DNA of 64,000 nt from Sutcliffiella rhizosphaerae (GTDB lineage Bacteria; Bacillota; Bacilli; Bacillales; Bacillaceae_I), in contig NZ_CAKJTJ010000004.1 of assembly GCF_917563925.1 (NCBI RefSeq), positions 150,683-214,682 on the forward strand. The letters are read 5' to 3'. Shown piece after piece: positions 8,564 through 15,193 of this stretch (position 1 is its first letter; each line of letters begins with the position of its first letter). Under the pieces are notes generated by a model that was not told the DNA's origin, searched no databases, and worked only from the letters and a program-made list of their open reading frames with translations. Position numbers and translations under genes: made by a program.

Positions 8564-9094
8564 TTGAAATATAATAATTATAAAGGTGACACAGCAGCTA
8601 CACGCTTTCAAAAAAAGAATGATAAAGACATCACGATAAACGTTGATTGCGGCAGGAATGGAGATAAGGAAAGAGTCGTTGCCTTTCGTGCTGTGAAATC
8701 AACAGATCAACCAGTAGAGGCAAATGAATCAGTGAAAATTACCTTTGAAGAAGAACAATTTGATTTAGGAAACACCTACAATAACATAACTTCTACCTTC
8801 GTACCACGTGAGAGCGGAGTCTACTATGTGTCTAGTAGCTTTACCTTTGCACCTGATGTAAATGCACGCTACCGCACGAGAGCGGATATTGTCGTAAATG
8901 GAACTACCGTTGCGGCAGATAATGATTTCTGGAACCTCCTAAATGTCTTTAACGTTGTAAATGTCTCCGCAGTACTATACCTCCAAGCAGGCGACCTAGT
9001 GGAAATCTTCGGCCAAAGTTCCCTCAGCGGAACCATTTTGAGTGAGGTAGAAAATATAGCGAGTACATCCTTTGAAGCATTTAAAGTATCCTAA
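8564..9094 (+). CDS. C1q/TNF-like fold protein, probable spore-surface protein (copy 1)
   Basis: Acidic protein of 176 residues with a C1q-like beta-jellyroll layout: FVPRESGVYYVSSSFTF (about residues 85-101), then alternating strands, VSAVLYLQAGDLVEIFGQSS near the end and the terminal strand FEAFKVS. This GVYxxxxxF / LxxGDxVxI pattern is shared with BclA/BxpB-type spore proteins, but no collagen-like GXY repeat is present. I chose the TTG start at 8564, because the longer in-frame GTG at 8555 is inside the Shine-Dalgarno GGAGGTG. It is a tandem duplicate of 9206-9739. The -10 box suggests mother-cell expression in sporulation. Spore location is inference; the fold assignment is by pattern. 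Confidence 0.75.
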   Translation: MKYNNYKGDTAATRFQKKNDKDITINVDCGRNGDKERVVAFRAVKSTDQPVEANESVKITFEEEQFDLGNTYNNITSTFVPRESGVYYVSSSFTFAPDVNARYRTRADIVVNGTTVAADNDFWNLLNVFNVVNVSAVLYLQAGDLVEIFGQSSLSGTILSEVENIASTSFEAFKVS

Positions 9095-9155
9095 TATTCC
9101 TTAACTGAATCTATTTTACAGAATTAAACTATCTCCTGATACTAGTCCAGTCATA

Positions 9156-9177
9156 TTTACTAGATTTGCATAAATTA
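9156..9177 (+). promoter_or_regulatory. Candidate sporulation promoter of second C1q-like gene
   Basis: TTTACTAGATTTG then CATAAATTA (9169-9177). It is nearly identical to 8514-8535 and at a similar distance from the TTG start. Confidence 0.55.
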
Positions 9178-9205
9178 ATAGAGGTAGAAAAGGGAGGTGA
9201 ATCAA

Positions 9206-9739
9206 TTGAAATACTATTATTATAAAAATGATGTTGCGGCTGCTAGGTGTAGAAAGCCTCATAAAGATTGTAAAGATATTACGATTAACGTTGATTGTGG
9301 TAAAAAAAGAGATAAAGACGAAACTGTAGCCTTCCGTGCTGTAAAAGAAACAAACCAAACCGTTCAAGCCAATGTGCCAGTAAAAATTACCTTTGAAGAA
9401 GAGCAATTCGACTTCGGAAATATTTACAACAACACAACTTCTACTTTCGTGCCTCGTGAGAGCGGTGTTTACTATGTAGCAAGTAGTTTCACCTTTTCCC
9501 CTAACAATAATGTCGGATACCGCACAAGAGTTGATATAGTTGTAAATGGGACTACCGTTGCAGCAGACAATGACTTCTGGAACCTACCTAATGTCCTAAA
9601 CATTGTACATGTCTCCGCCGTACTAAATCTCCAAGCTGGCGATCTCGTTGAAATCTTCGGCCAAAGCACCACTAGTGGAACTATCGTAAGTGACTTTGAA
9701 GCTATTAGTACAAGCTTCGAAGCATTTAAAGTTTCCTAA
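9206..9739 (+). CDS. C1q/TNF-like fold protein, probable spore-surface protein (copy 2)
   Basis: Paralogue of the preceding gene, 177 residues. The central and C-terminal regions are almost the same (FVPRESGVYYVASSFTF, RTRVDIVVNGTTVAADNDFW, LQAGDLVEIFGQS, FEAFKVS), while the N-terminal 40 residues differ and are rich in Lys, Tyr and Cys (KYYYYKNDVAAARCRKPHK). The divergence of the N-terminus may set attachment to different partners. TTG start at 9206 behind GGGAGGTG. Its own candidate promoter lies upstream, so the two genes need not be an operon. Function unknown; a spore-surface role is inferred from fold and promoter. Confidence 0.75.
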   Translation: MKYYYYKNDVAAARCRKPHKDCKDITINVDCGKKRDKDETVAFRAVKETNQTVQANVPVKITFEEEQFDFGNIYNNTTSTFVPRESGVYYVASSFTFSPNNNVGYRTRVDIVVNGTTVAADNDFWNLPNVLNIVHVSAVLNLQAGDLVEIFGQSTTSGTIVSDFEAISTSFEAFKVS

Positions 9740-9740
9740 G

Positions 9741-9771
9741 AAGCAAGGGGACGATTTCCCCTGCTTTTTTT
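9741..9771 (+). terminator. Rho-independent terminator after C1q-like pair
   Basis: AAGCAAGGGGA and TTCCCCTGCTT form a stem with one bulged A, followed by TTTTTT. Confidence 0.8.
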
Positions 9772-9849
9772 CATACCTCTAATAGTTTTGTAAAAAAATA
9801 TAAATTTAGCTATACTTTGGATAATACTTATTTTTTTTGGGGAAACAAA

Positions 9850-10371
9850 TTGAAGAAAATTTCTTGGATACTATTGCTTTCCGTTTTTATAGGATTAATT
9901 GGATACTTTACATATGCCAAAACGGATATTTTAATAAAGAATGTTACCTATCCCGCATCTTGGGAAGAGAATGAAGCATTTGCCACAGGTGACCAAGAAG
10001 GGATAAAAACGGTTAAAAATGAGGATGGTTCCATCACACAGTCAATGAATATATTTACATGGTATATAAAGAAGAAAGAAAAAGAACAGGAAATACTTAG
10101 AACAATAGATTTAATCATAGAAAGTGAAGAGCATCCTTCTATTCATAATATCTCCCATAATGAGGAATTGAGTAATCTTTTCATTATGGTGGATCGGTCA
10201 ACTTATGAAGAAAATGCCTTAGTAGATGGCTTTGTACCTATGTTGTTAGGCATGCATTGTGCCATTTATCAGCTATATAATGGTGCCACACTAGACAATT
10301 ACCACGTAAAGGTGACGGTTCAAGACTTTGATACAAAGGAAATAATAAACGAAGTTCTTGTCCCTTGGTGA
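9850..10371 (+). CDS. Hypothetical exported protein, paralogue of the 12465-13067 lipoprotein
   Basis: Protein of 173 residues with one N-terminal membrane segment (KKISWILLLSVFIGLIGYF) and an extracellular remainder. The block IKTVKNEDGSITQSMN (about 47-62) and the C-terminal region around VDRSTYEENALVDGFVP match VTKNEDGSLTYKMS and VDKAAFEDSMDGFVT in the gene at 12465, so both belong to one unnamed exported family of about 170-200 residues. I prefer the TTG at 9850 (spacing from GGGG) to the in-frame TTG at 9817. It has no visible partner except its paralogue 2 kb away. No function can be assigned. Confidence 0.65.
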   Translation: MKKISWILLLSVFIGLIGYFTYAKTDILIKNVTYPASWEENEAFATGDQEGIKTVKNEDGSITQSMNIFTWYIKKKEKEQEILRTIDLIIESEEHPSIHNISHNEELSNLFIMVDRSTYEENALVDGFVPMLLGMHCAIYQLYNGATLDNYHVKVTVQDFDTKEIINEVLVPW

Positions 10372-10380
10372 AAATACAAA

Positions 10381-10415
10381 AGAGGAAGCATGAGGTGTGC
10401 CCCTCCGCTTCCTCT
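10381..10415. terminator. Bidirectional hairpin between convergent genes
   Basis: AGAGGAAGC and GCTTCCTCT form a 9-bp stem with an inner GAGG/CCTC pairing. It lies between the stop of the + strand gene at 10371 and the minus-strand DUF4362 gene ending at 10414. Confidence 0.7.
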
Positions 10416-10821
10416 ACTTATTTTGAATGAGTATAGTATGATGTCGCTCTTCATTTTCGCAACCAACTAGTTGATAGATTTTTTGTTCCCCTTCATTTGT
10501 AACTATTATGCTTTCACACTTAGTCTCCTCTATGTATTGTTCCCCAAAATCATCGTGTCGTGTATCAATAATAGAAAACAGTTCCCCATCAACGATTCGC
10601 AACTCGTGAATGATTGGATCGCCCTCATCTGTATAATCTATAACTTTTACATTAGCTGCATTACTATGAGCCATATCTTCTATAAAATTATCAAGTATTT
10701 CTAGATTTTTAATATCACCATGTGAATTTACAACATCATGAGCTGAAGGGGTATATTTGCCACATGCTGAAAGAAAAAGGATAGCTATTATAAAAATGGT
10801 AGATTGCTTTATCGTTCTCAC
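10414..10821 (-). CDS. DUF4362 family lipoprotein
   Basis: Small lipoprotein, 135 residues, with signal and lipobox LSAC (about 17-20). The mature start YTPSAHDVVNSHGDI, the middle GDPIIHELRIVDGEL, and the Cys pair in ETKCESI and LVGCENE are the pattern I associate with DUF4362 proteins of Bacillus, whose function is unknown. The two cysteines could form a disulfide outside the cell. It starts 6 nt downstream of the BRCT fragment on the same strand, so co-transcription with the exonuclease gene is possible but not functionally obvious. Confidence 0.8.
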   Translation of the reverse strand: MRTIKQSTIFIIAILFLSACGKYTPSAHDVVNSHGDIKNLEILDNFIEDMAHSNAANVKVIDYTDEGDPIIHELRIVDGELFSIIDTRHDDFGEQYIEETKCESIIVTNEGEQKIYQLVGCENEERHHTILIQNK

Positions 10822-10827
10822 TCCTCC

Positions 10828-11064
10828 CTACCCTAACAGCTTCATAAACACTTTCTCACTAATTATCTCTATTTTATAGCCCGCATTCATTAGTTTTTCT
10901 GCTTGAACGAGCTTACTACTTTTTCTTACAGAAGCGTTTGAGCCACCTAGGATAATATAATCCGTATCTACAGAAATATTGTTCAGCGATTCCCCACCTT
11001 TAGCTGCCACCATTTCCGCGGCCTGCTTTCGGGAGAATCCTTCTAGTTTACCTGTGAATACCAT
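10828..11064 (-). CDS. BRCT domain, detached by frameshift from the upstream exonuclease
   Basis: A 78-residue BRCT domain: MVFTGKLEGFSRKQAAEMV, GGESLNNISVDTDYIILGG, then YKIEIISEKVFMKLLG, which is the same fold found at the end of NAD-dependent DNA ligases. In related Firmicute proteins this domain follows directly on a DnaQ-type exonuclease. Here it lies in the -1 frame relative to 11043-11732, joined at an A-run (minus strand GGAAAAAGATGG). It could be a frameshifted remnant, an independently initiated peptide (ATG at 11064), or the product of -1 ribosomal slippage. Confidence 0.7.
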   Translation of the reverse strand: MVFTGKLEGFSRKQAAEMVAAKGGESLNNISVDTDYIILGGSNASVRKSSKLVQAEKLMNAGYKIEIISEKVFMKLLG

Positions 11065-11732
11065 CTTTTTCCGTAAAAAACATGACCCTTTTCTGCTTCT
11101 CGATTCGTTTGGATATTCCTCAGATCCACCTTCTTCCCACTCTTTTTCCCGACTTTGGATGTACGGAAGCTAGTAGGTGTCAGTTCCCCGACGCGAATGC
11201 CTGTTTTGTCTATTAAAGTCTCTTCATCTTCAATATTGCCAAGCTCTGTTAAATGAACGACGAGTTCTGCACATGCCCTTGCATCAGCCAATGCGTGGTG
11301 ATGCTGATCAAGCCCAATGCGGAAATGCCTGCACATCGACTTTAACGTATGCGAAGACAAATCCGGTAACAATTTCTTCGCAAGCTGATAGGAACACATT
11401 AACTGCTTTGGTACCGGCGTCACCCGATAACGCTCCAAACTGTCCCTCAGCACATATCCGTCAAACGGAAGGAAATGAGCAACCAACAACTTATTTTCAA
11501 GCTTGTTCTTTATTCCTTCATAAAACACATCAAAGGTGGGAGCATTCACAACATCCTCCTCCGTAATCCCATGAATCATCGTATTACGTGGATCAAAATA
11601 CCCTTCCGGATTAATCAGCTCATACACCGTTTCTTTTACTCTATTATTCTCCACAAACACCATACCGATAGAGCATACACTCGTACGATCAGCATTAGCA
11701 GTTTCAAAATCAAAGGCAACAAAATTCTTCAT
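11043..11732 (-). CDS. DnaQ-like DEDDh 3'-5' exonuclease (frameshifted before its BRCT domain)
   Basis: Exonuclease of the DnaQ/PolC-epsilon type, 229 residues in this frame. ExoI is FVAFDFETAN with Asp8 and Glu10; ExoII-like LLVAHFLPFDGYVL follows at about 83-96; ExoIII is HHALADARA with the general-base His near residue 147. The tail after about 170 is Lys/Arg-rich. It ends GHVFYGKRWYSQVN; one extra A in the preceding A5 run would instead give GKKMVFTGKLEG, the start of the BRCT domain at 10828-11064. Members of this family with C-terminal BRCT are probably DNA-repair or proofreading accessory nucleases. Catalytic residues are intact, so the N-terminal enzyme may still work. Confidence 0.85.
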   Translation of the reverse strand: MKNFVAFDFETANADRTSVCSIGMVFVENNRVKETVYELINPEGYFDPRNTMIHGITEEDVVNAPTFDVFYEGIKNKLENKLLVAHFLPFDGYVLRDSLERYRVTPVPKQLMCSYQLAKKLLPDLSSHTLKSMCRHFRIGLDQHHHALADARACAELVVHLTELGNIEDEETLIDKTGIRVGELTPTSFRTSKVGKKSGKKVDLRNIQTNREAEKGHVFYGKRWYSQVN

Positions 11733-11823
11733 GCTCTGGCTCCTTTCGGAATAACAGTTCTCTATTTCAATGATACTATATTAGAGGTGGCCCTTACATC
11801 ACAGGGAAGCAGCCTTTACGTGC

Positions 11824-11928
11824 AAAATATCGAAAAAGTGGATGAAAATATCGATAAACTCATCCAATATATCGAAAAGCACACTGAAAATATCGAAATA
11901 GCTGCTGAAAATATCAATATCTTGATTG
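11824..11928. repeat. 21-bp tandem repeat, five copies (array A)
   Basis: Five units start at 11824, 11845, 11866, 11887 and 11908, each 21 bp, with consensus AAAATATCGAAAA and a variable tail. They lie upstream of the exonuclease gene in DNA without a convincing ORF. The period is exact while the tails differ. Confidence 0.9.
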
Positions 11929-11980
11929 GACGGCACTGTTTGCAGCAGGATTTCCACCGGTTCAGGTCACAAAAAGATGG

Positions 11981-12085
11981 AAATCTCTAAATACCGGCTA
12001 CAAATCTTCAAATAACCACTTGAAATCCCCAAATTCCTGGCTGAAATCTCTAAATAACCTCGCAAAATCTCAAAATCAGTAGAAG
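11981..12085. repeat. 21-bp tandem repeat, five copies (array B)
   Basis: Five 21-bp units starting at 11981, 12002, 12023, 12044 and 12065, consensus AAATCTCTAAATA with variable tails. It lies 52 nt from array A and has a different unit sequence. Together the two arrays fill most of the 360-bp gap between 11733 and 12089. Confidence 0.9.
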
Positions 12086-12089
12086 ACTT

Positions 12090-12299
12090 CTAGAGTAGAT
12101 TAAACACGACAATCTTTCTAGCCGTTTGTTCTACATCTTCTGTTACCCATACCCTTACCCACTGATTTTTCTTGAGATCAACTTTGTCCTTTATTTTAAA
12201 AGACATAAACCCAACACCTGTTATTTTGGTGTTCTCCCTAATGAATACTTCTTCCAAAGGATAACTTGCAACCGCTCTTATGATAAATAGGGTTAACAT
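12090..12299 (-). CDS. Small hypothetical protein or gene remnant (weak DUF3221 resemblance)
   Basis: Open frame of 69 codons. From about residue 18 it reads EVFIRENTKITG, then VDLKKNQWVRVWVTEDVEQT and ARKIVVFN, which resembles the C-terminal strand pattern of DUF3221 lipoproteins such as the one at 49685 (GDNIEVWIKKEVETS, AKKINRIE). The first 15 residues look like random translation and no good ribosome binding site precedes the ATG. I regard it as a possible truncated DUF3221 remnant. It may not be expressed. Confidence 0.3.
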   Translation of the reverse strand: MLTLFIIRAVASYPLEEVFIRENTKITGVGFMSFKIKDKVDLKKNQWVRVWVTEDVEQTARKIVVFNLL

Positions 12300-12464
12300 T
12301 TATACATTCGGATAGAAATCTACGATAATATCTCCCATTCACACAAACTCTATTTTCACCAGAACAAATCGAAATAACTAAACTTGATAAAAAATGCCCA
12401 TTGCAGTGACCTTACAAGTAATTTACAATTAGATAGGATTTTGGAGTCAAAGGGGGAAAATGGA

Positions 12465-13067
12465 ATGAGTAAATTATGGATGTTAATGATATTAACAGGG
12501 ATGCTTGTCTTGGCAGGTTGTTCATCTAACAGTGAAAAAGAGGTAACTGCAGAAGAGAAAGAAGCCAAAGATAATACCGAAGAATCTGCAAGTGTGGATG
12601 AAGGACTACTTGATGTAGAAGTAACAATTCCATCTGAGATGTTGGAAGAAGCAGATTTAGACGCAGTAGTTGCTGAAGTGGAAGCAGAGGGAATTGAGGT
12701 AACCAAAAACGAAGACGGTTCTCTTACATACAAAATGAGCAAGTCCCAGCATCAAGAGATGATGACGGAAATGGAGCAGGCTATCAAAGAATCTATCGAA
12801 GAAATTAAAACTAGTGGAGACTATGTATCTATTAAGGATATAAAGCATAGTAACTCTTACAATGAATTTACCATTGTTGTCGACAAAGCAGCTTTTGAAG
12901 ACAGCATGGACGGTTTTGTAACGATAGGGCTTGGCACGTTAGGAATGGCTTACCAAACCTATGATGGCGTTGCACCTGATAAAAATAAAGTGCAGCTCTA
13001 TTATGAAGACGAAGAAACAAACGAAGTATTTGATGAATTTTTGTTCCCAGATGGTTTTGCTGAATAA
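12465..13067 (+). CDS. Hypothetical acidic lipoprotein, paralogue of 9850-10371
   Basis: Lipoprotein of 200 residues: signal MSKLWMLMILTGMLVLAGC, then a very acidic linker (about 21-50, rich in Glu and Asp), then the conserved region VTKNEDGSLTYKMSKSQHQE, a helical stretch, FTIVVDKAAFEDSMDGFVT and YEDEETNEVFDEFLF. The last two blocks align with the protein at 9850. I start at ATG 12465 behind AGGGGG rather than 81 nt upstream, because the signal peptide then begins normally. It stands alone between convergent or unrelated genes. No known domain recognised. Confidence 0.75.
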   Translation: MSKLWMLMILTGMLVLAGCSSNSEKEVTAEEKEAKDNTEESASVDEGLLDVEVTIPSEMLEEADLDAVVAEVEAEGIEVTKNEDGSLTYKMSKSQHQEMMTEMEQAIKESIEEIKTSGDYVSIKDIKHSNSYNEFTIVVDKAAFEDSMDGFVTIGLGTLGMAYQTYDGVAPDKNKVQLYYEDEETNEVFDEFLFPDGFAE

Positions 13068-13080
13068 TTATCTTCTAAAA

Positions 13081-13119
13081 AAGTCCAAGAAATGCAGAGA
13101 GTATGCAGATCTTGGACTT
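13081..13119 (+). terminator. Terminator of lipoprotein gene
   Basis: AAGTCCAAGA and TCTTGGACTT form a 10-bp stem followed by CTTTAATTT. It lies 14 nt past the stop at 13067. Confidence 0.8.
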
Positions 13120-13179
13120 CTTTAATTTCGGAATTTTAATTGGTTTACTAATAAAACCTTAATTAGAATTCATGAAGGA

Positions 13180-13215
13180 AGCCGAAGAACCATCGAACTA
13201 TTCTTCTGCTTCCGC
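13180..13215 (-). terminator. Hairpin after the HsdR-N-like gene
   Basis: GGAAGCAGAAGAA and TTCTTCGGCTTCC (minus strand) pair with one mismatch, just after the stop of the 13219-14316 gene. The T-run is weak. Confidence 0.55.
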
Positions 13216-13218
13216 ATT

Positions 13219-14316
13219 TTACTTATTAGCCACTAAATCAAAGGTTCTTGCAACTGCCAGTAATTCTTCTTTGTACGTCAAGATGTCATTTACATGGTCA
13301 ATTTTATAGGTTGTTCTTCCTGGATCATTAAGTTGAAGGTATTTTTGGCTACTATTAAAACCTAGTCGACAAATCCATCTTCTAATACTGTCATCTAGTA
13401 AAACGTTAAAGTAACTCTTGTTATCTCGATAGAAAACTCTGGAAGGATCTATCTCTTCTTTTAATATTAGCTTTACTATTACATATCCTTCAATTTCTTC
13501 TTCAGTAGTTATTACTTCATCTTCTTGTGTTGTGTTTTCAGCTGGGGATAGTTTTTCTTTCTCTATCTCTATAGAGGCTTTGATGTCTGGAGTTGTGTCA
13601 GTAGAGGAATTGAGTGCTTTTTGCAGTTTTTCACTCACTCTTTCATTTACATATTGCTGCAATGATTTTTTAACAAGGTCCTTAAAGTTATCAATGACCT
13701 TCTTTGTTTTCACTCCGGAATAAATCTCATTAATAACAACCTTTACAAATTCCTCGGAAGGTTCCTCCCATTGCTTAAATAAGTATTGTTTAATCTCTCC
13801 GGTATATTTCAATTCTGATGCTGTAGTCAAAACATTAACAACGTCAAAATCCTGTTTTCTAAATTTCGCCAATTCTAGTATATCTACATCCTTTAAATTT
13901 AAGAGGTCAATAACAAAGAACGGTTTCTGATCCATTTTATTTTGCTCTTCTAAATCAGTGAAAAACCTGTATTCTATTCCGTTAGTCAAAATTGCAAATT
14001 TTGCATTTGTAGTACCGAAGTATCTAAATAGCTGGGAATCATGCTTTGTCAAAGCTTCATTAACGCTTTTGGCCTCGATCAGAATAACTGGCTCATTCTC
14101 TCTCATAATGGCATAATCAATTTTTTCACCTTTTTTTATCCCGACGTCCGCTACAAATTCAGGAACTAACTCTTCAGGATTGAAAATATCGTAACCAAGT
14201 ATTTGCAACATTGGCATTATCAATGAAGTTTTTGTAGCCTCTTCTGTATGAATATTTTCTTTCACTCGTTGAAGCCTGCTAGCTAAATTTTTTATTTGCT
14301 GGTTAAACTCTGTCAA
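13219..14316 (-). CDS. Stand-alone type I restriction HsdR N-terminal-like nuclease
   Basis: Protein of 365 residues with a PD-(D/E)xK nuclease domain of the HSDR_N/HSDR_N_2 type: ADVGIKKGEKIDYAIMREN then PVILIEAK, where Asp66 and the Glu/Lys of IEAK are the expected metal-binding and catalytic residues. A middle helical region (about 140-240) and a Glu-rich linker lead to a C-terminal domain with VFYRDNKSYFNVLLDDSIRRW. No helicase motor and no hsdM/hsdS genes are nearby, so it is not a conventional type I enzyme. Similar solitary proteins are often annotated as type I restriction endonucleases without demonstrated activity. Start TTG 14316 behind GAGGGG. A defence role is possible but unproved. 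Confidence 0.8.
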   Translation of the reverse strand: MTEFNQQIKNLASRLQRVKENIHTEEATKTSLIMPMLQILGYDIFNPEELVPEFVADVGIKKGEKIDYAIMRENEPVILIEAKSVNEALTKHDSQLFRYFGTTNAKFAILTNGIEYRFFTDLEEQNKMDQKPFFVIDLLNLKDVDILELAKFRKQDFDVVNVLTTASELKYTGEIKQYLFKQWEEPSEEFVKVVINEIYSGVKTKKVIDNFKDLVKKSLQQYVNERVSEKLQKALNSSTDTTPDIKASIEIEKEKLSPAENTTQEDEVITTEEEIEGYVIVKLILKEEIDPSRVFYRDNKSYFNVLLDDSIRRWICRLGFNSSQKYLQLNDPGRTTYKIDHVNDILTYKEELLAVARTFDLVANK

Positions 14317-14607
14317 ATAAATACACCCCTCATTATTAATCTAAAAATAAGTTCTACTATCGTTCTGTAAAAGCTTGTCTCGACGGAAACTCTTTGATCA
14401 GCTTTATTTATTAATTCCATCTACACCCTCCTTAGTTATAGGATTAAGAAACTATAATGATAACTTTCTACACTGTGGGACTATTTACCTTTTTTTCCAA
14501 TAACAATAGTTATTTCTACTAGTCATGGAAATTGAAAATAAATATGTGTGAGAGTATAGATAAAAAGGACTTCTTAATTTTGGGGCTTTAAAGTAATTTT
14601 TAATATT

Positions 14608-14633
14608 TGTAACTTTTCCTACTGTCACTCGTT
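14608..14633 (+). promoter_or_regulatory. Candidate ECF-sigma promoter (autoregulation)
   Basis: TGTAAC (14608-14613), 16-bp spacer, CGTT (14630-14633), close to the Bacillus ECF consensus TGAAAC-N16-CGT. It lies 32 nt upstream of the ECF sigma gene at 14666. The rest of the 349-bp gap 14317-14665 shows only AT-rich DNA. Confidence 0.65.
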
Positions 14634-14665
14634 GTAATAGTAAAAAGAAAGAGAGGGGTGGGTGA

Positions 14666-15193
14666 ATGGAGCAACATTCTAGGAAACAGCGGATAAATAG
14701 CTGGTATGAGGTTTATAGCAATGATGTGTTCAATTATGCCTTTTTTATGATCGGCGATCGGGAACAGGCTTTAGATATAGTGCAGGATACTTTCATCCGT
14801 GCTTATAACAATTTGGAAAAATTTGAGGGTGGTAGGGAGAAAAGTTGGTTGTTCAGGATCGCAAGAAATCTAACCATTGATTACATAAGAAAGAATATAA
14901 CGCTAGCAAACTATTTAAGTTTTCTTCCTTTTGGAATGAATAATTCAGAGAGATCAGCCGAAGATATTGCTATTTTTAATGAATCTGAAAAACAGTTGTA
15001 TTTAGCATTAAGTAAGATCAAGCCTTCATTCAGGGATGTCATTATTTTACGAAAAATAAAAGAGTTTTCGATTGGTGAGACTGCAGAAATTCTAGATTGC
15101 TCTGAGGCAAAAGTCAAAGTTGATTTATTCAGGGCACTGAAGGTTTTGCGTAAAGAATTGGAGAAGGAGGGATTCAAATATGAAGCAATCTAA
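14666..15193 (+). CDS. ECF RNA polymerase sigma factor (SigX-like)
   Basis: Extracytoplasmic-function sigma factor, 175 residues. Region 2 contains GDREQALDIVQDTFIRAY (about 28-45) and the -10 recognition helix RNLTIDYIRKN; region 4 has SFRDVIILRKIKEFSIGETA and the HTH CSEAKVKVDLFRALKVLRKE. The membrane protein gene at 15180 overlaps its end by 14 nt, the standard arrangement for a cognate anti-sigma factor. A candidate autoregulatory promoter lies at 14608. Start ATG follows GAGAGGGGTGGG. Probable role: envelope stress response; the exact subtype is not certain. Confidence 0.92.
   Translation: MEQHSRKQRINSWYEVYSNDVFNYAFFMIGDREQALDIVQDTFIRAYNNLEKFEGGREKSWLFRIARNLTIDYIRKNITLANYLSFLPFGMNNSERSAEDIAIFNESEKQLYLALSKIKPSFRDVIILRKIKEFSIGETAEILDCSEAKVKVDLFRALKVLRKELEKEGFKYEAI

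Noticed and set aside
11475-11990. 171-codon + strand frame covering array A
   Set aside because: It is largely antisense to the exonuclease gene and then translates the 21-bp repeats; no start signal.
12356-12742. Ser-rich minus-strand frame of 128 codons
   Set aside because: Complement of the Glu-rich region of the lipoprotein gene; Ser codons are the expected mirror of Glu codons.
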